Assembly: GCA_045629045.1 (NCBI GenBank)
Contig: JAZQQM010000012.1
Coordinates: forward strand, 1 to 16,013
Length of the DNA: 16,013 bases
Origin: JAILLW01 sp045629045
GTDB taxonomy: Bacteria; Bacillota; Clostridia; Lachnospirales; Lachnospiraceae
Direction: 5' to 3'
The position numbers and the translations under genes were made by a program. The notes under the pieces were generated by a model. The model saw nothing but the letters and a program-made list of their open reading frames with translations. It was not told the origin of the DNA and did no database searches. Shown piece after piece: positions 1 to 6,977 of this stretch (position 1 is its first letter; each line of letters starts with the position of its first letter).

Positions 1-399
1 ATGGAAAAAAGGCAGTATCAAAGAGAAAATATAGATTGTGTCGGACTCTTCTATATTCAAGGTGGAGAGTACGGAAAAATAGAGTTTGACGGAAAGGTTA
101 TTAATGTCAGTGAAGGCGGAATGGCAATAAAAGTTGTTAAACCGGAAAGCCTTGCGATAGCTGATGAGGTTCAGGTAGGAACAGAACTTAAATTTTGCTT
201 TATAGATAGATACGAGTTGTTTCATGAAATAAAAGACGTTAATGTTAGCGGAATGGCTACTGTCGTTTGGATAGATAAGAACGATGAGCGATTGATTATC
301 GGATGTGAATTCCATGGCGATTGTAAGAAGCTTGAACGTTACGTAGCCGAAAGAAAAATGATTACGTTTATGGCAGGCGGTTACCATTTGTTTCCTTGA
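1..399 (+). CDS. PilZ-domain protein (c-di-GMP receptor type)
   Basis: Encodes 132 aa that read as a stand-alone PilZ domain, the family that binds the second messenger cyclic di-GMP. The two signature elements are visible: an RxxxR motif at R4-R8 (RQYQR) and an NxSxxG motif at N35-G40 (NVSEGG), followed by beta-strand-like segments and a GCEF strand near residue 102. There is no signal peptide or membrane segment, so it should be cytosolic. The start codon coincides with base 1 of the window. RxxxR usually sits near the N-terminus, so this may be the true start, but the upstream RBS cannot be seen. It precedes the control region of a conjugative transfer operon by about 220 bp. A role in coupling c-di-GMP levels to transfer is inference from position only; it could equally control motility or adhesion. 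Confidence 0.85.
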   Translation: MEKRQYQRENIDCVGLFYIQGGEYGKIEFDGKVINVSEGGMAIKVVKPESLAIADEVQVGTELKFCFIDRYELFHEIKDVNVSGMATVVWIDKNDERLIIGCEFHGDCKKLERYVAERKMITFMAGGYHLFP

Positions 400-426
400 C
401 CGCTACACTGCTACACCGAAGACTAC

Positions 427-479
427 AATTGTCCAACACAAGTCCATAAATTGTCCATGATGAGTCTATGAATTGTCCA
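427..479 (+). repeat. Five helically phased GTCYA direct repeats (11-bp period)
   Basis: GTCCA occurs at 431, 442, 453 and 475, and GTCTA at 464, each exactly 11 bp from the next. Copies 1, 3 and 5 are extended to AATTGTCCA (427, 449, 471), giving a 22-bp higher-order period. The 11-bp step puts every copy on about the same face of the helix, as expected for cooperative head-to-tail binding of a regulator or an accessory recombination/replication protein. The array lies between the PilZ gene and the transfer operon. The spacing is directly seen; the binding protein is unknown. Confidence 0.7.
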
Positions 480-498
480 TTTTAAGGCATTTTAAGGC
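479..498 (+). repeat. Perfect 10-bp tandem direct repeat (ATTTTAAGGC x2)
   Basis: Two identical, abutting copies of ATTTTAAGGC (479-488 and 489-498) begin at the last base of the GTCYA array. They overlap the region where a -35 element would fall for the TATTAT box at 503-508. Short direct repeats one helical turn apart over a -35 are a common arrangement for response-regulator activators. That reading is inference. Confidence 0.45.
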
Positions 499-508
499 GT
501 GATATTAT
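480..508 (+). promoter_or_regulatory. Candidate promoter of the transfer operon
   Basis: TATTAT at 503-508 matches the sigma-A -10 consensus at 5 of 6 positions. Seventeen bp upstream is only a weak -35 (TTTTAA, 480-485, 3 of 6), so a promoter here would probably need activation. The adjoining direct repeats are candidate activator sites. Predicted transcription would begin near 515, at the base of the hairpin at 514-557. Confidence 0.35.
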
Positions 509-513
509 TAAAC

Positions 514-562
514 TAGGCAATAGATAGGGAGATGCAAATCCCCGGGTCTATTGTCTATTTTT
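514..562 (+). terminator. Leader hairpin with T tract (attenuator-like)
   Basis: TAGGCAATAGA (514-524) pairs with TCTATTGTCTA (547-557), giving 11 bp with one G-U pair. After an asymmetric internal loop (TA / CGGG), GGGA (527-530) pairs with TCCC (539-542), closing an 8-nt loop. Five Ts follow (558-562). This is the form of an intrinsic terminator, yet it lies between the candidate promoter and the first transfer gene. It could terminate PilZ-side transcription, or act as an attenuator or protein-binding leader of the transfer mRNA. Confidence 0.5.
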
Positions 563-619
563 GTGCGCACAATCCATTAATATCAGCGGGTGCACAGCTG
601 TGGAATGGAGGAATGGACT

Positions 620-1174
620 ATGCAGGAACAGTCAAGTGAGAAGACTGTTGGGCTTGCAGTGCAGACTTCGAAGATGACAGGTCGAGTGCTTATCAGGGCT
701 TTTGAGAAATATTTGTATCATCGCAAGGAACTTAACCGCGATAAAAAATATGCCGAAAGAACTGATCCGAGTAAGAACCCAATCAATCAGGTCAAAAGAG
801 TTAAAGTTAAGAATCTTGTAAAAGAAGGATCGCCATTATCTACGGTAGAACTTAGGGATGCCAACATCAGGCAGTTTGACAGGCTGGCGAAGAAGAACGG
901 CGTCAGATATGCGATTAAGAAAGACAAGAGTACGTCACCACCGACCTATATTGTGTTCTTCAAGGCAAAGGATGGGGAAATGGTCAACAGAACCATGAAG
1001 GAATTCCTAACGAAAGCCGTTAAGCCTGAATCTAAGGAGAAGAAGGACAAAGGAGACCAACAGGGGCCTATCCACGAAAAACTAAATGAATTCAAGGAAA
1101 AAGTGGAAGCAGACCGGCAAAAGAACTCAAGGGTCCGGCATAAACAGATGAAACATGAAAAAGATATCAGTTAA
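620..1174 (+). CDS. PcfB family protein (DUF3801), relaxase/coupling adaptor
   Basis: Encodes 184 aa with the PcfB/DUF3801 layout: a short N-terminal segment (TVGLAVQTSKMTGRVLIRAF) resembling PcfB starts, a conserved middle with a SPLSTVELRDANIRQFDRLAKK stretch, a beta-strand region ending in YIVFFKAKDGE, and a highly charged Lys/Glu-rich tail after about residue 135. In the enterococcal pCF10 system PcfB is a cytosolic accessory factor that works with the relaxase and docks the relaxosome on the coupling ATPase PcfC. The frame is open from a GTG at 590, but GGAGG at 607-611 lies 8 nt from the ATG at 620, which I take as the start. The 3' end overlaps the VirD4 gene by 20 bp, as expected for translationally coupled partners. 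The family call rests on pattern and context. Confidence 0.85.
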   Translation: MQEQSSEKTVGLAVQTSKMTGRVLIRAFEKYLYHRKELNRDKKYAERTDPSKNPINQVKRVKVKNLVKEGSPLSTVELRDANIRQFDRLAKKNGVRYAIKKDKSTSPPTYIVFFKAKDGEMVNRTMKEFLTKAVKPESKEKKDKGDQQGPIHEKLNEFKEKVEADRQKNSRVRHKQMKHEKDIS

Positions 1175-2912
1175 AGAATATCTTCCCTACGTTGCATTTG
1201 GATATCTGGGCGATTTGCTTTCGCATGCATATCGAACAAGCAAAGCTGCCGATGGAATGAGTAAGTTTATGGACACCGTCAATTCGCTTGGTGAGGTTAT
1301 CACGCACCCGGTGCCGTCGTTGCACTATCGGGATATATTATTTGGAATTGCAACCGGTGTGGCGCTTAAACTTGTAGTGTATTTTAAGGCTAAGAATGCC
1401 AAGAAATATCGTAAGGGCGAGGAATACGGTTCCGCAGAATTAGGTACGGACAAAGATATACAACCCTTCATCAACGTGAAGGAACCGGACAAAAACCTGA
1501 TTTTTACGGCAACCGAGAAGATGAGTCTTGAGAGTCGAATGCCATCACCCCTATATGACAGAAACAAGAATGTTCTGGTTATTGGTGGTTCAGGCTCAGG
1601 AAAGACCAGATTCTATGCCAAGCCTAACCTGATGCAGCTTAATTGTTCATATGTTTTTACAGACCCTAAAGGAACTGTACTTGAAGAATGCGGCTATCTT
1701 CTTAAGAAATTCGGTTACAAGATTAAGGTACTTAATACAGTCGATTTTAGTAAGAGCATGAAGTACAATCCGTTTGCCTATATTAAGAGCGAAACGGATA
1801 TTATGAAAGTTGTTGATGCACTTATTGAAGGAACTACCGTTATTAAGTCCACTAATCAAGATCCCTTCTGGATTGATGCAGAGAGGCTCCTTTATAATGC
1901 GCTGATCGGTTATATCATGGAAGTGGGGGACAAAGAAGAACAGAATTTTTCGACGCTTCTTGATATGGTTAATGCCATGGAAATCCACGAGGATGATGAT
2001 AAGTTCAAGAATGCCGTTGATTATATGTTTGAGGAACTTCAGAAGAAGAAACCCGATAACTATGCAGTACTTCAATGGGTCAAGTTTAAACAGGCAGCCG
2101 GGAAAACGGTACGTTCCATCATGATCATGGTCGGAGCACGATTATCCCGATTTGATATCAAAGCAGTAAGAGATGTCATGGCAACAGATGAACTTAAACT
2201 GGATGAACTGGGTGAAGAAAAGACAGCTCTTTTCATAATCACATCAGATACAACCAAGACCTTCGGTTTCATGGCAACTATACTGTATACACAGTTATTT
2301 AACCTGTTGTGTGAAAAAGCGGATCGGGAATTTGGTGGACGACTTCCCATCCATGTGCATTGCATAATGGATGAGTTTGCAAATTTGGGAAGGATACCGG
2401 ACTGGGAAATTCTTATTTCCACGATAAGGAGCCGAGAGATTTCTGCTTCTATTATTCTGCAGTCTTTGGCGCAGCTAAAAAGCATATACGATAAGCAGGC
2501 GGATATAATTACCGATAACTGCGATACATTGCTTTTCTTGGGCGGCAAAGGTAACGGAACATTAAAAGAAATATCGGAACTGTTGGGTAAAGAAACTATT
2601 GATACCTATAACAGATCCGATACCAGGGGTAACAGTCCTTCCTATGGTATGAATTATCAAAAGATAGGTCGTGATTTATTTACACCCGATGAACTATCAC
2701 GTATTCCGGGAGACAGATGCATTCTGCAGATTAAGGGAGTTAAACCATTCTATTCTAAGAAGTATGATATTACAGGGCACAAAAGATATAAGTATTTATC
2801 AGATGCCAATCCTAAGCTTAAGTTTGATATAGCTAAGGAAGTATCTGACAAGATAATACTCCGTGGTGAGGAAGTCTGCGACTTTATCAACTTAGGATGT
2901 ATTGAAGCATAA
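1155..2912 (+). CDS. VirD4/TraG-family type IV coupling protein (T4CP ATPase)
   Basis: Encodes 585 aa of the VirD4/TraG coupling-protein family, the inner-membrane hexameric ATPase that brings the relaxase-DNA complex to the type IV secretion channel. Visible motifs are a Walker A GGSGSGKT at 144-151, a conserved FTDPKG at 168-173, and a Walker B region IMDEFANLGRIPDW with DEF at 406-408. A sensor-like SIILQSLAQL follows at 432-441. The N-terminus holds hydrophobic segments around residues 10-25 and 60-78 that would anchor it, with the ATPase domain in the cytoplasm. The start (ATG 1155) lies inside the end of the PcfB gene and has no clear Shine-Dalgarno, which suggests translational coupling. 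It is followed within 25 bp by a strong hairpin/T tract. No truncation is seen. Confidence 0.96.
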   Translation: MKKISVKEYLPYVAFGYLGDLLSHAYRTSKAADGMSKFMDTVNSLGEVITHPVPSLHYRDILFGIATGVALKLVVYFKAKNAKKYRKGEEYGSAELGTDKDIQPFINVKEPDKNLIFTATEKMSLESRMPSPLYDRNKNVLVIGGSGSGKTRFYAKPNLMQLNCSYVFTDPKGTVLEECGYLLKKFGYKIKVLNTVDFSKSMKYNPFAYIKSETDIMKVVDALIEGTTVIKSTNQDPFWIDAERLLYNALIGYIMEVGDKEEQNFSTLLDMVNAMEIHEDDDKFKNAVDYMFEELQKKKPDNYAVLQWVKFKQAAGKTVRSIMIMVGARLSRFDIKAVRDVMATDELKLDELGEEKTALFIITSDTTKTFGFMATILYTQLFNLLCEKADREFGGRLPIHVHCIMDEFANLGRIPDWEILISTIRSREISASIILQSLAQLKSIYDKQADIITDNCDTLLFLGGKGNGTLKEISELLGKETIDTYNRSDTRGNSPSYGMNYQKIGRDLFTPDELSRIPGDRCILQIKGVKPFYSKKYDITGHKRYKYLSDANPKLKFDIAKEVSDKIILRGEEVCDFINLGCIEA

Positions 2913-2932
2913 CAATTTAACAGCAATTACGT

Positions 2933-2964
2933 AAGGCACTTAAGAACATCTTAGGTGCCTTTTT
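2933..2964 (+). terminator. Strong hairpin + T tract inside the transfer operon
   Basis: AAGGCACTTAAGA (2933-2945) pairs with TCTTAGGTGCCTT (2949-2961), giving 13 bp including one G-U pair around a 3-nt loop. The T run 2960-2964 follows. This is a textbook intrinsic terminator. It splits the coupling genes from the channel genes, whose first RBS begins only about 20 bp later. No separate promoter is evident in between, so partial read-through or mRNA 3'-end stabilisation is likely. Confidence 0.8.
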
Positions 2965-2996
2965 GATTGCCAACAATTTGGATGGAGGAAAAACAA

Positions 2997-3209
2997 ATGG
3001 GATTTTTTCAATCGGCGATTACTACATTGGAAACATTGGTAATTGCAATAGGCGCCGGACTTGGCGTATGGGGAATCGTTAACTTACTTGAAGGTTATGG
3101 TCAGGATAATCCTGCAGCTAAATCTCAGGGAATTAAGCAGCTTATGGCCGGCGGTGGCATCGTACTTTTGGGAACTAATCTGGTTCCCCAGCTGGCAACG
3201 TTGTTCTAG
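2997..3209 (+). CDS. Maff2 family small membrane protein
   Basis: Encodes 70 aa with two hydrophobic segments (about residues 8-30 and 45-68) separated by a short polar loop containing NPAAKSQGIKQLMAGGG. This is the typical size and layout of the Maff2 family, which sits between the coupling ATPase and the VirB6-like gene in Tn1549/CTn-type elements. It resembles the VirB2/VirB3-like small subunits of type IV systems, although a direct role as pilin or channel subunit is not established. I chose ATG 2997 because GGAGG (2984-2988) is 8 nt upstream. An in-frame ATG at 2982 overlaps that Shine-Dalgarno and is less likely. The stop is 4 bp before the next gene. Confidence 0.85.
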   Translation: MGFFQSAITTLETLVIAIGAGLGVWGIVNLLEGYGQDNPAAKSQGIKQLMAGGGIVLLGTNLVPQLATLF

Positions 3210-3213
3210 TTAA

Positions 3214-4083
3214 ATGGACAAAATTATTGAGTCAATAACTGAATGGCTTAAAGAGTTCTTTATAGGTGCGATTTCGAACAACCTAAACACTATGTTTGGT
3301 GATGTTAATACGAAGGTTGGGACTATTGCAGGTGAAGTAGGCCAGACACCGCAGGGGTGGAATGTCGGTATCTTCAGCATGGTTAAGAATCTGTCAGATA
3401 CGGTCATACTGCCCATTGCGGGAATAATCATAACTTATGTACTTTGTTATGAACTGATTCACATGATTATGGAAAAGAATCACGGAAATGATATGGATTT
3501 CTGGGAATTCTTCGTTTATTTCGTGAAGATGTGGATCGCAGTCTGGATACTGAGCCATACCTTTGATATTGCGCTGGCGGTATTTGATATAGGCCAAAGC
3601 ATAGTTCAGTCAGCCTCCGGAGTAATTAATGCATCAACTGCGATTGATGCATCAAGCGTAATTTCGCAAATGACTACGAACATGCAGAATATGGAACTTT
3701 CTGAGCTGTTGCTATTGATGGTTGAAACATGGATAGTTGGATTCGGTATGAAAATATTATCCGTCCTGATCACCGTCGTATTATACGGACGAATGATAGA
3801 AATCTATCTTTATTGCAGCGTTGCACCTATACCATTTGCAACTGTGGCAAACAGAGAATGGGGCTCTATCGGAACCAATTATTTCAAAGGCCTGTTCGCT
3901 TTGGCGTTCCAGGGATTTTTCATTATGATATGCGTCGGAATATATGCAGTGCTGATTAATTCAATGACCATCTCAAGCGATGTTCATATGGCATTGTTCA
4001 GTATCATGGCATACACGATTGTTTTGTGCTTCTCATTATTCAAAACAGGAAGCTTAAGTAAATCAATATTCAACGCACATTAA
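3214..4083 (+). CDS. VirB6/TrbL-like conjugal transfer membrane protein (CD1112 type)
   Basis: Encodes 289 aa, a polytopic membrane protein of the VirB6/TrbL group found in clostridial conjugative transposons, probably forming the inner-membrane part of the DNA translocation channel. Hydrophobic stretches are seen at about 63-86, 100-127, 164-192, 194-213, 224-250 and 258-277. A loop after the first carries MEKNHGNDMDFWEFF. The segment around 196-220 (EIYLYCSVAPIPFATVANRE) is characteristic of this family. The ATG lies 4 bp after the Maff2 stop without a good Shine-Dalgarno, so it is probably translationally coupled. The Ser/Ala/Gln/Thr-rich stretch at about 130-160 is likely an external loop. 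Length is normal for the family. Confidence 0.88.
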   Translation: MDKIIESITEWLKEFFIGAISNNLNTMFGDVNTKVGTIAGEVGQTPQGWNVGIFSMVKNLSDTVILPIAGIIITYVLCYELIHMIMEKNHGNDMDFWEFFVYFVKMWIAVWILSHTFDIALAVFDIGQSIVQSASGVINASTAIDASSVISQMTTNMQNMELSELLLLMVETWIVGFGMKILSVLITVVLYGRMIEIYLYCSVAPIPFATVANREWGSIGTNYFKGLFALAFQGFFIMICVGIYAVLINSMTISSDVHMALFSIMAYTIVLCFSLFKTGSLSKSIFNAH

Positions 4084-4096
4084 GGAGTAAAAATTT

Positions 4097-4549
4097 ATGT
4101 TTTATGTACCAATTCAAAAAGACTTTAGCAATGTAAAAAATAAAGTCGCTTTAGGTCTTACCAGACGACAACTTATATGCTTTGCATTGGCAGGCGTTAT
4201 CGGAATACCGACTTATCTGGGACTTAAGAAAATAATCGCGGTGGATATTGCAGGAGTAGTTATGATTCTGGTGATGCTGCCATTTTTCCTGCTTGCGCTG
4301 TATGAGAAGAACGGACAGCCATTAGAGGAAGTACTTAAGAATATCATTACGGAAAAATATATACGTCCGCAGATAAGACCGGTTGTGAATGAACCGATTC
4401 TTACGAACGTTATTATGATTTCTGATTATCTTGATGAACAGAATCGCTATAGGGAAGAAGCTAAAGCAAAGTCAATTGCCGGTATGCTGGCTAAATCAAA
4501 GAAGAAAGGAGGAAGCAACGAACTTGAAACTACTAAAAAGAAAAAATGA
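4097..4549 (+). CDS. PrgI family conjugation protein
   Basis: Encodes 150 aa with a PrgI-type N-terminus (FYVPIQKDFSNVKNKVALGLTRRQL), two adjacent transmembrane segments at about 24-45 and 48-68, and a cytosolic tail ending in a Lys-rich stretch. PrgI is a VirB3-like inner-membrane subunit that works with the VirB4 ATPase encoded immediately downstream in Gram-positive type IV systems. The start is clear: AGGAG (4083-4087) is 9 nt before the ATG. The 3' end overlaps the VirB4 start by 26 bp and carries the strong Shine-Dalgarno (AAAGGAGG, 4505-4512) for that gene inside its own codons, so production of the two proteins is probably linked. Confidence 0.88.
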   Translation: MFYVPIQKDFSNVKNKVALGLTRRQLICFALAGVIGIPTYLGLKKIIAVDIAGVVMILVMLPFFLLALYEKNGQPLEEVLKNIITEKYIRPQIRPVVNEPILTNVIMISDYLDEQNRYREEAKAKSIAGMLAKSKKKGGSNELETTKKKK

Positions 4550-6977
4550 TGAAAAGAAAGGTTTCTTTAGGAAAAATAAAAGCGGGAAGAAAGTAATCGG
4601 ACCTAACGACGTGTTAAGTACACAGATGCTCCGCGATTACGCAAGCGCCATGCACAAGGCACAAAAAGAGGGAAAGCGTGCACCAAGAAGTGCTGCCGAA
4701 AGCATTCCATTCAAAGCAATGGAAGAATCGGGACTTATGCACTTGGGTCGTGGACACTACTCATTCATGATGGAGTTTTCCGACAGAAACTATATTCAGG
4801 CTGATGAGGCCGATCAAAAGGATATGTGGTCAGAGTGGTGCTTATTCCTTAATTCACTTGATTTGGAAGCTGAATTTCAGATGGTCTTTTTTAACAAAAA
4901 GGCAGATGTGAAGGCTCTTGCCAAGAAACTTGAGATGAGTGCCAAAAGCCCTGAGAACAGGCAGATAGTGAATGAACTTAACGAATTTCAGCGAAAGATA
5001 TTAAGAACCGGTAACAAGGGAATATCAAAGACAAGATATTTCGTGGTTACTATTAAGGAACCCTATTTTAGGGTTAAGTCAAAGGTTAGTGAACTGGTAG
5101 AGAGAATCCAAAATGAGTTCCTCGAAAGAATGGATGTAGAAGCCAGAATGCTTGACGGATACGAGAGATTATCTGTTTTATTCTGGATGCTTAATCCATA
5201 TCAGGACGAGAAGTTTATCTTTAACTGGGATGCTGCCAAGAATGGTGGAATCAGTGAAAAAGAACAGATTACGAATCATGCCTTTGAATTCGGAAGAAGA
5301 TGTGATCGATTTATGATTGGATCCAAATATGGATGTGTTTCATATCTTAAGTTGACGGCATCACAGATTTCGGATCGTATGCTGTGTGATTTTCTTGATT
5401 TGGACAGTGAGATTACGGTAAGTTTTCACTTTAAGCCTATTGACCAGGAAAAGGCACTTAAGGCTGTTAAGGCGTTGGTATCCAACCTTCAGAAGATGGT
5501 AATTGATGAGCAGAAGAATGCGGCAAGGCAGGGCTATGGAATGGAGAATATTTCACCACAGCTGCCAAGAGATTTGGCAGGTGCCGAAAAACTCATGGAT
5601 GACATTACCCAGAATGATGAGAAGGTTTTTGAAGTTACCATTACCATGGTTCAGATGGCTGATTCGATTCAGGAACTTGAGCGTTCATATCATGCGGCAA
5701 GATCTATCGCAACAGCCCAGACCTGTGAACTTATTAAACTGGAACATCAGCAGGAAGATGCATTCTTTACATCATTACCTCTGGGCAATAACAGAATTAA
5801 GGTTAAGCGTCAACTGACGACTACTTCCCTTGGTATATTTTTGCCATATAAGATTAGGGAACTGATGCAGTTCGGTGATTCGCTATGCATGGGTCACAAC
5901 AAACTGACGGGGCACATTATTATGGCGGATGTTAAGACACTGGCAAATCCCAATACACTGGTTCTTGGTACACCGGGCCGTGGTAAATCATTCTCGGTCA
6001 AAATGATGATGATTCAGACCTATATGAAATTGAGGGATGATATTTTGATTTGTGATCCCGAGGGTGAGTATGGTCCCCTTGTTAAGAAACTTAAGGGGCA
6101 GATAGTTCATCTGTCACAGTCCTCATCGGAACACATTAATCCCCTTCACATCGACCCTGATTGTGACTGGTCATCAGATCCTATAGGAAATAAGTGTCAG
6201 CTTATTATGAGTATTTATGAGCAGATTCTCGGTCCCGGTAAGATAGGAGCTTATGAGCGTTCTATTCTGGACCGATGCACGCAAAAACTCTACAAGAAGT
6301 TCTATCTGACAAAGGATATAAGTGATCTGCCGATTCTCGAGGATTTGTACAATGAATTGGCTAATCAGGAGGAAAAGGAAGCTAAGTATCTTAGAACTTC
6401 ACTTGAAGTATATGTACACGGTTCGCTTAATTATTTCAATCATCCTACCAACGTTGATATGCATAATCGAGTTATATGTTTTGACATCAAGGAATTGGGT
6501 GAGCAACTTAAAAATCTGGCAATGCTGGTTGTCCAGGAAACTGTGTGGGGAAGAGTAACGGTAAACAGAAATGTGGGTAAGTATACCCGTTATTTCGTTG
6601 ATGAATTTCATTTACTGCTTAAGGAACCCCAGACTGCTACATATTCACGAGAAATATGGAAGCGTTTCAGAAAATGGGGAGGAATTCCTGTCGGTATTAC
6701 GCAGAATGTTTCAGATTTGTTGGCCTCATCTGAAATACAGTCTATCTTTTACAATTCGGATTGCTACATTCTGCTGGGACAGGCAACGGGTGATGCGGAT
6801 ATTCTCAGAGAAACGCTTAAATTGTCGACTGAGCAGTATAAGTGTATTCTTACCCGTAATAAGGGTGAGGGATTGCTTATATTCGGCGGCACCACATTAC
6901 CATTTGTGAATCGTATTGATGAAAATACCGAGCTTTATCGGACCATAACGACTAAGGTAACTGAGGCGGCGTGCTGA
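4524..6977 (+). CDS. VirB4-like conjugation ATPase (TTG start)
   Basis: Encodes 817 aa of the VirB4/TraE ATPase family that powers assembly of and transport through the mating channel at the inner membrane. Numbered from the TTG, the N-terminal domain covers about 60-470, a Walker A GTPGRGKS lies at 482-489, the DPEGEY motif follows near 511-516, and a Walker B YFVDEF has D693/E694. A downstream GITQNVSDLLAS region matches the conserved C-terminal motif. TTG 4524 is chosen because AAAGGAGG at 4505-4512 is 11 nt upstream. The ATGs at 4546 and 4549 are out of frame, and the frame upstream of the TTG runs through PrgI codons. The stop overlaps the next start as TGATG. Confidence 0.95.
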   Translation: MKLLKRKNDEKKGFFRKNKSGKKVIGPNDVLSTQMLRDYASAMHKAQKEGKRAPRSAAESIPFKAMEESGLMHLGRGHYSFMMEFSDRNYIQADEADQKDMWSEWCLFLNSLDLEAEFQMVFFNKKADVKALAKKLEMSAKSPENRQIVNELNEFQRKILRTGNKGISKTRYFVVTIKEPYFRVKSKVSELVERIQNEFLERMDVEARMLDGYERLSVLFWMLNPYQDEKFIFNWDAAKNGGISEKEQITNHAFEFGRRCDRFMIGSKYGCVSYLKLTASQISDRMLCDFLDLDSEITVSFHFKPIDQEKALKAVKALVSNLQKMVIDEQKNAARQGYGMENISPQLPRDLAGAEKLMDDITQNDEKVFEVTITMVQMADSIQELERSYHAARSIATAQTCELIKLEHQQEDAFFTSLPLGNNRIKVKRQLTTTSLGIFLPYKIRELMQFGDSLCMGHNKLTGHIIMADVKTLANPNTLVLGTPGRGKSFSVKMMMIQTYMKLRDDILICDPEGEYGPLVKKLKGQIVHLSQSSSEHINPLHIDPDCDWSSDPIGNKCQLIMSIYEQILGPGKIGAYERSILDRCTQKLYKKFYLTKDISDLPILEDLYNELANQEEKEAKYLRTSLEVYVHGSLNYFNHPTNVDMHNRVICFDIKELGEQLKNLAMLVVQETVWGRVTVNRNVGKYTRYFVDEFHLLLKEPQTATYSREIWKRFRKWGGIPVGITQNVSDLLASSEIQSIFYNSDCYILLGQATGDADILRETLKLSTEQYKCILTRNKGEGLLIFGGTTLPFVNRIDENTELYRTITTKVTEAAC

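Noticed and set aside
427..479. CRISPR array from the three AATTGTCCA repeats
   Set aside because: Repeat unit only 9 bp and spacers of 13 bp, with three copies and no cas genes. It fits a protein-binding array better.
1647..2548. Two minus-strand open frames (142 and 158 codons) across the VirD4 gene
   Set aside because: They are antisense shadows of a well-supported gene with Walker motifs, lack RBS support and carry compositions typical of reverse reading of the coding strand.
4546..4551. ATG-ATG as the VirB4 start
   Set aside because: Both are out of the VirB4 frame. The in-frame start with a strong RBS is TTG 4524.
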